A stretch of 64,000 bases of DNA from Flectonema sp. DT1601 (lineage: Eukaryota; Euglenozoa; Diplonemea; Diplonemida; Diplonemidae), in the NCBI GenBank assembly GCA_964019425.1, contig OZ025857.1, positions 1-64,000 on the forward strand. Reading direction: 5' to 3'. The notes beneath the pieces are model-generated. The model saw only the letters and a list, made by a program, of their open reading frames with translations. It was not told the origin of the DNA and did no database searches. Positions 1 through 9,810 of the stretch are shown here, one piece after another. How positions within the stretch are numbered: the first letter of the stretch is position 1; each line of letters begins with the position of its first letter. The position numbers and the translations under genes are program-made.

Positions 1-1694
1 GTTTGCGGGTTTGCGGTTGCGGTTTGCGGGTTTGCGGGTTTGCGGGTTTGCGTGGGTTTGCGGTCGGTTTGCGGTTTTGCGGGTTTGCGGGTTTGTGCGG
101 GTTTGCGGGTTTGCGGGGTTTGCGGGGTTTGCGGGTTTGCGGGTGGTTTGCGGGGTTTGCGGGTTTGCGGGTTTGCGGTTTGCGGGTTTGCGGTTTGCGG
201 GTTTGCGGGTTTGCGGGTTTGCGGGTTTGCGGGTTTGCGGGTTTGCGGGTTTGCGGGTTTGCGGGTTTGCGGGTTTGCGGGTTTGCGGGTTTGCGGGTTT
301 GCGGGGTTTGCGGGTTTGCGGGTTTGCGGGTTTGCGGGTTTGAGCGGTTTGCGGGTTTGCGGGTTTGCGGGTTTGCGGGTTTGCGGTGTTGCGGGTTTGC
401 GGGTTTGCGTTGCGGGTTTGCGGGTTTGCGGGTTTGCGGGTTTGCGGGTTGCGGGTTTGCGGGTTTGCGGGTTTGCGTGTTTGCGGGTTTGCGGGTTTGC
501 GGGTTTGCGGGTTTGCGGGTTTGCGGGTTTGCGGGTTTGCGGGTTTGCGGGTTTGCGGGTTTGCGGGTTTGCGGGTTTGCGGGTTTGCGGGTTTGCGGGT
601 TTGCGGGTTTGCGGGTTTGCGGGTTTGCGGGTTTGCGGGTTTGCGGGTTTGCGTTTGCGGGTTTGCGGGTTGTGCGGGTTTGCGGGTTTGCGGGTTTGCG
701 GGTTTGCGGGTTTGCGGGTTTGCGGTTTGCGGGTTTGCGGGTTTGCGGGTTTGCGGTTTGCGGGTTTGCGGGTTTGCGGGTTTGCGGGTTTGCGGGTTTG
801 CGGGTTTGCGGGTTTGCGGGTTTGCGGGTTTGCGGGTTTGCGGGTTTGCGGGTTTGCGGGTTTGCGGGTTTGCGGGTTTGCGGGTTTGCGGGTTTGCGGG
901 TTTGCGGGTTTGCGGGTTTGCGGGTTTGCGGGTTTGCGGGTTTGCGGGTTTGCGGGTTTGCGGGTTTGCGGGTTTGCGGGTTTGCGGTTTGCGGTTTGCG
1001 GGTTTGCGGGTTTGCGGGTTTGCGGGGTTTGCGGGTTTGCGGGTTTGCGGTTTGCGGGGTTTGCGGGTTTGCGGGTTTGCGGGTTTGCGGGTTTGCGGGT
1101 TTGCGGGTTTGCGGGTTTGCGGGTTTGCGGGTTTGCGGGTTTGCGGGTTTGCGGGTTGCGGGTTTGCGGGTTTTGCGGTTTGCGGGTTGCGGGTTTGCGG
1201 GTTTGCGGGTTTGCGGGTTTGCGGGTTTGCGGGTTTGCGGGTTTGCGGGTTTGCGGGTTTGCGGGTTTGCGGGTTTGCGTTGCGGGTTTGCGGGTTTTGC
1301 GGGTTTGCGGGTTTGCGGGTTTGCGGGTTTGCGGTTTGCGGGTTTGCGGGTTTGCGGGTTTGCGGGTTTGCGGGTTTGCGGTTGCGGGTTTGCGGGTTTG
1401 CGGGTTTGCGGGTTTGCGGGTTTGCGGGTTTGCGGGTTTGCGGGTTTGCGGGTTTGCGGGGTTTGCGGGTTTGCGGGTTTGCGGGTTTGCGGGTTTGCGG
1501 GTTTGCGGGTTTGCGGGTTTGCGGGTTTGCGGGTTTGCGGGTTTGCGGGTTTGCGGGTTGCGGGTTTGCGGGTTTGCGGGTTTGCGGGTTTGCGGGTTTG
1601 CGGGTTTGCGGGTTTGCGGGTTTGCGGGTTTGCGGGTTTGCGGGTTTGCGGGTTTGCGGGTTTGCGGGGTTGCGGGGTTTGCGGGTTTGCGGGG
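1..1694 (+). repeat. GGGTTTGC minisatellite array 1
   Basis: Tandem 8-bp units GGGTTTGC, open at the left edge of the window. Many units vary in G-run (2-5) or T-run (2-4) length, giving 7- and 9-bp variants, which is a slippage signature. The G runs separated by five bases fit a G-quadruplex pattern. The period of 24 nt has no stop in any plus frame, so long open frames here are artefacts. Confidence 0.97.
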
Positions 1695-2011
1695 ATTGCT
1701 TTATTTATTAAGGAGTACGAAAATGAGAAAGAGAGCCTATAGAAGTAATGAAAGATGAAATGCGGATACTTTAAATGTAGCGAAACGTAAATATCGAATG
1801 TTTATTAACGATCGTAAGTATCGCTGATGCTCCTTTCTCGAATGTGTTGCGTCTTATGTATGAAACAAAATGTGCTGTTTTTCTAGATGTTTTCTTATTC
1901 TTTATTTTATATTGCGTACGAGTTGTTTATGCTTTCTTTTGGATAAACGGTAATGTATTTATAAACGATGAGAGGTATACATGGCCGACGGATGGTTGAT
2001 TCCCACGTAAC
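1695..2011. repeat. Array spacer copy 1 (~317 bp)
   Basis: AT-rich unique-looking DNA between arrays 1 and 2. It is repeated at 4665-4982 with a single inserted G as the only difference noticed. No convincing gene is seen. Together with the flanking 8-bp arrays it forms a higher-order repeat of about 2.97 kb. Confidence 0.9.
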
Positions 2012-4664
2012 GGGGTTTGCGGGTTTGCGGGGTTTGCGGGTTTGCGGGTTTGCGGGTTTGCGGGTTTGCGGGTTTGCGGGTTGCGGGTTGCGGTTTGCGG
2101 GTTTGCGGGTTTGCGGGTTTGCGGGTTTGCGGGTTTGCGGGTTTGCGGGTTTGCGGGTTTGCGGGTTTGCGGGTTTGCGGGTTTTGCGGGTTTGCGGGTT
2201 TGCGGGTTTGGCGGTTTGCGGGTTTGCGCGGTTTGCGGGTTTGCGGTTTGCGGGTTTGCGGGTTTGCGGGTTTGCGGGTTTGCGGGTTTGCGGGTTTGCG
2301 GGTTTGCGGGTTTGCGGGGTTTGCGGGTTTGCGGGTTTGCGGGTTTGCGGGTTTGCGGGTTTGCGGGTTTGCGGGTTTGCGGGTTTGCGGGTTTGCGGGT
2401 TTGCGGGTTTGCGGGTTTGCGGGTTTGCGGGTTTGCGGGTTTGCGGGTTTGCGGGTTTGCGGGTTTGCGGGTTTGCGGGTTTGCGGGTTTGCGGGTTTGC
2501 GGGTTTGCGGGTTTGCGGGTTTGCGGGTTTGCGGGTTTGCGGGTTTGCGGGTTTGCGGGTTTGCGGGTTTGCGGGTTTGCGGGTTTGCGGGTTTGCGGGT
2601 TTGCGGGTTTGCGGGTTTGCGGGTTTGCGGGTTGCGGGTTTTGCGGGTTTGCGGGTTTGCGGGGTTTGCGGGTTTGCGGGTTTGCGGGGTTTGCGGGTTT
2701 GCGGGTTTGCGGTTTGCGGGTTTGCGGGTTTGCGGGTTTGCGGGTTTGCGGGTTTGCGGGTTTGCGGGTTTGCGGGTTTGCGGGTTTGCGGGTTTGCGGG
2801 TTTGCGGGTTTGCGGGTTTGCGGGTTTGCGGGTTTGCGGGTTTGCGGTTTGCGGGTTTGCGGGTTTGCGGGTTTGCGGGTTTGCGGGTTTGCGGGTTTGC
2901 GGGTTTGCGGGTTTGCGGGTTTGCGGGGTTTGCGGGGTTTGCGGGGTTTGCGGGTTTGCGGGTTTGCGGGTTTGCGGGGTTTGCGGGTTTGCGGGTTTGC
3001 GGGTTTGCGGGTTTGCGGGTTTGCGGGTTTGCGGGTTTGCGGGTTTGCGGGTTTGCGGGTTTGCGGGTTTGCGGGTTTGCGGGTTTGCGGGTTTGCGGGT
3101 TTGCGGGTTTGCGGGTTGCGGGGTTTGCGGGTTTGCGGGTTTGCGGGTTTGCGGGTTTGCGGGTTTGCGGGTTTGCGGGTTTGCGGGTTTGCGGGTTTGC
3201 GGGTTTGCGGGTTTGCGGGTTTGCGGGTTTGCGGGTTTGCGGGTTTGCGGGGTTTGCGGGTTTGCGGGTTTGCGGGTTTGCGGGTTTGCGGGTTGCGGGT
3301 TTGCGGGTTTGCGGGTTTGCGGGTTTGCGGGTTTGCGGGTTTGCGGGTTTGCGGGTTTGCGGGTTTGCGGGTTTGCGGGTTTGCGGGTTTGCGGGTTTTG
3401 CGGGTTTGCGGGGTTTGCGGGTTTGCGGGTTTTGCGGGTTTGCGGGTTTGCGGGTTTGCGGTTTGCGGGTTTGCGGGTTTGCGGGTTTGCGGGTTTGCGG
3501 GTTTGCGGGTTTGCGGGTTTGCGGGTTTGCGGGTTTGCGGGTTTGCGGGTTTGCGGGTTTGCGGGTTTGCGGGTTTGCGGGTTTGCGGGTTTGCGGGTTT
3601 GCGGGTTTGCGGGTTTGCGGGTTTGCGGGTTTGCGGGTTTGCGGGTTTGCGGGTTTGGCGGTTTGCGGGTTTGCGGGTTTGCGGGTTTGCGGGTTTGCGG
3701 GTTTGCGGGTTTGCGGGTTTGCGGGTTTGCGGGTTTGCGGGTTTGCGGGTTTGCGGGTTTGCGGGGTTTGCGGGTTTGCGGGTTTGCGGGTTTGCGGGTT
3801 TGCGGGTTTGCGGGTTTGCGGGTTTGCGGGTTTGCGGGTTTGCGGGTTTGCGGGTTTTGCGGGTTTGCGGGTTTGCGGGTTGGGTTTGCGGGTTTGCGGG
3901 TTTGCGGGTTTGCGGGTTTGCGGGTTTGCGGGTTTGCGGGTTTGCGGGTTTGCGGGTTTGCGGGTTTGCGGGTTTGCGGGTTTGCGGGTTTGCGGGTTTG
4001 CGGGTTTGCGGGTTTGCGGGTTTGCGGGTTTGCGGGTTTGCGGGTTTGCGGGTTTGCGGGTTTGCGGGTTTGCGGGTTTGCGGGTTTGCGGGTTTGCGGG
4101 TTTGCGGGTTTGCGGGGTTTGCGGTTTGCGGGTTTGCGGGTTTGCGGGTTTGCGGGTTTGCGGGTTTGCGGGTTTGCGGGTTTGCGGGTTTGCGGGTTTG
4201 CGGGTTTGCGGGTTTGCGGGTTTGCGGGTTTGCGGGTTTTGCGGGTTTGCGGGTTTGCGGGTTTGGCGGGTTTGCGGGTTTGCGGGTTTGCGGGTTTGCG
4301 GGTTTGCGGGTTTGCGGGTTTGCGGGTTTGCGGGTTTGCGGGTTTGCGGGTTTGCGGGTTTGCGGGTTTGCGGGTTTGCGGGTTTGCGGGTTTGCGGGTT
4401 TGCGGGTTTGCGGGTTTGCGGGTTTGGCGGTTTGCGGGTTTGCGGGTTTGCGGGTTTGCGGGTTTGCGGGTTTGCGGGTTTGCGGGTTTGCGGGTTTGCG
4501 GGTTTGCGGGTTTGCGGGTTTGCGGGTTTGCGGGTTTGCGGGTTTGCGGGTTTGCGGGTTTGCGGGTTTGCGGGTTTGCGGGTTTGCGGGTTTGCGGGTT
4601 TGCGGGTTTGCGGGTTTGCGGGTTTGCGGGTTTGCGGGGTTGCGGGGTTTTGCGGGTTTGCGGG
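2012..4664 (+). repeat. GGGTTTGC minisatellite array 2
   Basis: About 2.65 kb of the same 8-bp unit in the same orientation as array 1, with scattered 7- and 9-bp units. It begins directly after the CCCACGTAAC end of spacer 1 and stops at the start of spacer 2. Confidence 0.97.
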
Positions 4665-4982
4665 ATTGCTTTATTTATTAAGGGAGTACGAAAATGAGAA
4701 AGAGAGCCTATAGAAGTAATGAAAGATGAAATGCGGATACTTTAAATGTAGCGAAACGTAAATATCGAATGTTTATTAACGATCGTAAGTATCGCTGATG
4801 CTCCTTTCTCGAATGTGTTGCGTCTTATGTATGAAACAAAATGTGCTGTTTTTCTAGATGTTTTCTTATTCTTTATTTTATATTGCGTACGAGTTGTTTA
4901 TGCTTTCTTTTGGATAAACGGTAATGTATTTATAAACGATGAGAGGTATACATGGCCGACGGATGGTTGATTCCCACGTAAC
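4665..4982. repeat. Array spacer copy 2 (~318 bp)
   Basis: Second copy of the spacer seen at 1695-2011, with one extra G in the AAGGGAG segment near its left end. It is otherwise identical by eye. No gene recognised. Confidence 0.9.
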
Positions 4983-7900
4983 GGGGTTTGCGGGTTTGCG
5001 GGGGTTTGCGGGTTTGCGGGTTTTGCGGGTTTGCGGGTTTGCGGGTTTGCGGGTTTGCGGGTTTGCGGGTTTGCGGGTTTGCGGGTTTGCGGGTTTGCGG
5101 GTTTGCGGGTTTGCGGTTTGCGGGTTTGCGGGTTTGCGGGTTTGCGGGGTTTGCGGGTTTGCGGGTTTGCGGGTTTGCGGGTTTGCGGTTTGCGGGTTTG
5201 CGGGTTTGCGGGTTTGCGGGGTTTGCGGGTTTTGCGGGTTTGCGGGTTTGCGGGTTTGCGGGTTTGCGGTTTGCGGGTTTGCGGGTTTGCGGGTTTGCGG
5301 GTTTGCGGGTTTGCGGGTTTGCGGGTTTGCGGGTTTGCGGGTTTGCGGGTTTGCGGGTTTGCGGGTTTGCGGGTTTGCGGGTTTGCGGGTTTGCGGGTTT
5401 GCGGGTTTGCGGTTGGGGTTTGCGGGTTTGCGGGTTTGCGGGTTTGCGGTTTGCGGGTTTGCGGGTTTGCGGGTTTGCGGGTTTGCGGGTTTGCGGGTTT
5501 GCGGTTTGCGGGTTTGCGGGTTTGCGGGTTTGCGGGTTTGCGGGTTTGCGGGTTTGCGGGTTTGCGGGTTTGCGGGTTTGCGGGTTTGCGGGTTTGCGGG
5601 TTTGCGGGTTTGCGGGTTTGCGGGTTTGCGGGTTTGCGGGTTTGCGGGTTTGCGGGGTTTGCGGGTTTGCGGGTTTGCGGGTTTGCGGTTTGCGGGTTTG
5701 CGGGTTTGCGGGTTTGCGGGTTTGCGGGTTTGCGGGTTGCGGGTTTGCGGGTTTGCGGGTTTGCGGGTTTGCGGGTTTGCGGGTTTGCGGGTTTGCGGGT
5801 TTGCGGGGTTTGCGGGTTTGCGGGTTTGCGGGTTTGCGGGTTTGCGGGTTTGCGGGTTTGCGGGTTGCGGGTTTGCGGGTTTGCGGGGTTTGCGGGTTTG
5901 CGGGTTTGCGGGTTTGCGGGTTTGCGGGTTTGCGGGTTTGCGGGTTTGCGGGTTTGCGGGTTTGCGGGTTTGCGGGTTTGCGGGTTTGCGGGTTTGCGGG
6001 TTTGCGGGTTTGCGGGTTTGCGGGTTTGCGGGTTTGCGGGTTTGCGGGTTTGCGGGTTTGCGGGTTTGCGGGTTTGCGGGTTTGCGGGTTTGCGGGTTTG
6101 CGGGTTTGCGGGTTTGCGGGTTTGCGGGTTTGCGGGTTTGCGGGTTTGCGGGTTTGCGGGTTTGCGGGTTTGCGGGTTTGCGGGTTTGCGGGTTGCGGGT
6201 TTGCGGGTTTGCGGGGTTTGCGGTTTGCGGGTTTGCGGGTTTGCGGGTTTGCGGGTTTGCGGGTTTGCGGGTTTGCGGGTTTGCGGGTTTGCGGGTTTGC
6301 GGGTTTGCGGGTTTGCGGGTTTGCGGGTTTGCGGGTTTGCGGGTTGCGGGTTTGCGGGTTTGCGGGTTTGCGGGTTTGCGGGTTTGCGGGTTTGCGGGTT
6401 TGCGGGTTTGCGGGTTTGCGGGTTTGCGGGTTTGCGGGTTTGCGGGTTGCGGGTTTGCGGGTTTGCGGTTTGCGGGTTTGCGGGGTTTGCGGGTTTGCGG
6501 GTTTGCGGTTTGCGGGTTTGCGGGTTTGCGGGTTTGCGGGTTTGCGGGTTTGCGGGTTTGCGGGTTTGCGGGTTTGCGGGTTTGCGGGTTTGCGGGTTTG
6601 CGGGTTTGCGGGTTTGCGGGTTTGCGGGTTTGCGGGTTGCGGGTTTGCGGGTTTGCGGGTTTGCGGGTTTGCGGGTTTGCGGGTTTGCGGGTTTGCGGGT
6701 TTGCGGGTTTGCGGGTTTGCGGGTTTGCGGGTTTGCGGGTTTGCGGGTTTGCGGGTTTGCGGGTTTGCGGGTTTGCGGGTTTGCGGGTTTGCGGGTTTGC
6801 GGGTTTGCGGGTTTGCGGGTTTGCGGGTTTGCGGGTTTGCGGGTTTGCGGGTTTGCGGGTTTGCGGGTTTGCGGGTTTGCGGGTTTGCGGGTTTGCGGGT
6901 TTGCGGGTTTGCGGGTTTGCGGGTTTGCGGGTTTGCGGGTTTGCGGGTTTGCGGGTTTGCGGGTTTGCGGGTTTGCGGGTTTGCGGGTTTGCGGGTTTGC
7001 GGGTTTGCGGGTTTGCGGGTTTGCGGGTTTGCGGGTTTGCGGGTTTGCGGGTTTGCGGGTTTGCGGGTTTGCGGGTTTGCGGGTTTGCGGGTTTGCGGGT
7101 TTGCGGGTTTGCGGGTTTGCGGGTTTGCGGGTTTGCGGGTTTGCGGGTTTGCGGGTTTGCGGGTTTGCGGGTTTGCGGGTTTGCGGGTTTGCGGGTTTGC
7201 GGGTTTGCGGGTTTGCGGGTTTGCGGGTTTGCGGGTTTGCGGGTTTGCGGGTTTGCGGGTTTGCGGGTTTGCGGGTTTGCGGGTTTGCGGGTTTGCGGGT
7301 TTGCGGGTTTGCGGGTTTGCGGGTTTGCGGGTTTGCGGGTTTGCGGGTTTGCGGGTTTGCGGGTTTGCGGGTTTGCGGGTTTGCGGGTTTGCGGGTTTGC
7401 GGGTTTGCGGGTTTGCGGGTTTGCGGGTTTGCGGGTTTGCGGGTTTGCGGGTTTGCGGGTTTGCGGGTTTGCGGGTTTGCGGGTTTGCGGGTTTGCGGGT
7501 TTGCGGGTTTGCGGGTTTGCGGGTTTGCGGGTTTGCGGGTTTGCGGGTTTGCGGGTTTGCGGGTTTGCGGGTTTGCGGGTTTGCGGGTTTGCGGGTTTGC
7601 GGGTTTGCGGGTTTGCGGGTTTGCGGGTTTGCGGGTTTGCGGGTTTGCGGGTTTGCGGGTTTGCGGGTTTGCGGGTTTGCGGGTTTGCGGGTTTGCGGGT
7701 TTGCGGGTTTGCGGGTTTGCGGGTTTGCGGGTTTGCGGGTTTGCGGGTTTGCGGGTTTGCGGGTTTGCGGGTTTGCGGGTTTGCGGGTTTGCGGGTTTGC
7801 GGGTTTGCGGGTTTGCGGGTTTGCGGGTTTGCGGGTTTGCGGGTTTGCGGGTTTGCGGGTTTGCGGGTTTGCGGGTTTGCGGGTTTGCGGGTTTGCGGGT

Positions 7901-8674
7901 TTGCGGGTTTGCGGGTTTGCGGGTTTGCGGGTTTGCGGGTTTGCGGGTTTGCGGGTTTGCGGGTTTGCGGGTTTGCGGGTTTGCGGGTTTGCGGGTTTGC
8001 GGGTTTGCGGGTTTGCGGGTTTGCGGGTTTGCGGGTTTGCGGGTTTGCGGGTTTGCGGGTTTGCGGGTTTGCGGGTTTGCGGGTTTGCGGGTTTGCGGGT
8101 TTGCGGGTTTGCGGGTTTGCGGGTTTGCGGGTTTGCGGGTTTGCGGGTTTGCGGGTTTGCGGGTTTGCGGGTTTGCGGGTTTGCGGGTTTGCGGGTTTGC
8201 GGGTTTGCGGGTTTGCGGGTTTGCGGGTTTGCGGGTTTGCGGGTTTGCGGGTTTGCGGGTTTGCGGGTTTGCGGGTTTGCGGGTTTGCGGGTTTGCGGGT
8301 TTGCGGGTTTGCGGGTTTGCGGGTTTGCGGGTTTGCGGGTTTGCGGGTTTGCGGGTTTGCGGGTTTGCGGGTTTGCGGGTTTGCGGGTTTGCGGGTTTGC
8401 GGGTTTGCGGGTTTGCGGGTTTGCGGGTTTGCGGGTTTGCGGGTTTGCGGGTTTGCGGGTTTGCGGGTTTGCGGGTTTGCGGGTTTGCGGGTTTGCGGGT
8501 TTGCGGGTTTGCGGGTTTGCGGGTTTGCGGGTTTGCGGGTTTGCGGGTTTGCGGGTTTGCGGGTTTGCGGGTTTGCGGGTTTGCGGGTTTGCGGGTTTGC
8601 GGGTTTGCGGGTTTGCGGGTTTGCGGGTTTGCGGGTTTGCGGGTTTGCGGGTTTGCGGGTTTGCGGGTTTGCGG
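4983..8674 (+). repeat. GGGTTTGC minisatellite array 3 (longest)
   Basis: About 3.7 kb of the 8-bp unit. The left part (to roughly 6640) is heterogeneous. The right ~2 kb is an uninterrupted run of perfect units, implying recent expansion or homogenisation at that end. It ends at a unique sequence starting GGAATCACC. Confidence 0.97.
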
Positions 8675-8879
8675 GGAATCACCTTTTAGGATCTGCCATA
8701 GTTCTTTTGATGGAACTTAAGGGAGTAGAAAATAAGATAAAGCAAGTTATAAAAACCATAACCTTGCAATGGAGACGTTGACACGTACTAAGTTTACTTG
8801 ATTGACAATTCTTTCACAATCTGCAGATGCTTTCTTTATTAAGACAAAGAAATAACAACTAAGAAAGGAATAATAATAC
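8675..8879. other. Unique spacer after array 3
   Basis: About 200 bp of AT-rich unique sequence between array 3 and the stop codon of the RNase H fragment. No gene or known element is seen. A short stretch (CTTAAGGGAGTA) faintly resembles the start of the 317-bp array spacers. Confidence 0.5.
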
Positions 8880-9374
8880 TTACGAAGGGGTGAGGGTGAC
8901 CAAGTAATGGCGGTCGGCGACGGCCCGGCTACCACCACCCCCACGCAAGTCGAAGAAACGCCCCAGCGCAAGTACTGCTTCGGAGCGTTGTTGTTTAATG
9001 TTGTTGCTGTTAGGGCAAATACGAGACGGAAAATCTGCTGGGTTGCATTTTGTAGATACCCAGTTTAGTTTATAAGTGCATTGCAGTCTATTAAGATGAT
9101 TAATAATGTAATTAACTTGTCTGTTGAGAGCCATTGAACGAACAGACATACCCTTCTTTGTTGAGTATAGAACAGTCGTGTTATCTACGTAGATATCTAA
9201 GTGTGATATCTTCGAAATCGTTCGGAGTGTAGATGAAAGGGCAGTAGCCTCCAGCACGTTGATATGTTCACTACTTTCCTTTTTAGTCCACTGTTCTCCC
9301 AGTATAGTCATCTCATAATTTTGATCAAAGATTACGGCTCCCCAGCCCTTCATAGATGCATCGACAAAGATCAT
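8880..9374 (-). pseudogene. Truncated retroelement RNase H domain (DIRS/YR-retrotransposon type)
   Basis: The minus-strand reading frame encodes an RNase H fold with the acidic residues in order: VDAS..GWGAV (first D), HINVLEA (E), YVDNTTVL (D) and NPADFPSR (D). The DAS-GWG and NPAD-PSR signatures are typical of RNase H attached to the reverse transcriptase of DIRS-like and related retrotransposons. All catalytic acids are present, but the reverse transcriptase that should precede it is absent: just before the first D the sequence passes into the 8-bp minisatellite at 9379. The frame ends at a stop at 8880 after a glycine-rich tail. This is a 5'-truncated remnant, not an active element. The family is inferred from motifs only. 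Confidence 0.75.
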
Positions 9375-9378
9375 CTTA

Positions 9379-9726
9379 GGTTTGCGGGTTTGCGGGTTTG
9401 CGGGTTTGCGGGTTTGCGGGTTTGCGGGTTTGCGGGTTTGCGGGTTTGCGGGTTTGCGGGTTTGCGGGTTTGCGGGTTTGCGGGTTTGCGGGTTTGCGGG
9501 TTTGCGGGTTTGCGGGCTTGCGGGTTTGCGGGTTTGCGGGTTTGCGGGTTTGCGGGTTTGCGGGTTTGCGGGTTTGCGGGTTTGCGGGTTTGCGGGTTTG
9601 CGGGTTTGCGGGTTTGCGGGTTTGCGGGTTTGCGGGTTTGCGGGTTTGCGGGTTTGCGGGTTTGCGGGTTTGCGGGTTTGCGGGTTTGCGGGTTTGCGGG
9701 TTTGCGGGTTTGCGGGTTTGCGGGTT
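9379..9726 (+). repeat. GGGTTTGC minisatellite array 4
   Basis: About 43 almost perfect units, with one GGGCTTGC variant near 9513. The left junction abuts the truncated RNase H frame and the right junction abuts an 86-bp unique segment (9727-9812). Confidence 0.97.
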
Positions 9727-9810
9727 CATAGCACTATATAAAATGATAAGACGGTTAAACATGATAAGATAGTAAACTACGGCCGATCCCGAGAGATTCC
9801 CATATTGGTG

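Noticed and set aside
1-1694. Chromosome-terminal telomere at the left edge
   Set aside because: The G-rich strand runs 5' to 3' inward from the left edge, opposite to the polarity of a left chromosome end, and further arrays are internal. Left open only as telomere-like.
3-8781. Very long open frames (up to ~1280 codons) reading GLRVCGFA or TRKPANPQ repeats
   Set aside because: Three 8-bp units make 24 nt with no stop in any frame, so every frame is open by arithmetic. All three plus frames give the same peptide. No independent sign of coding.
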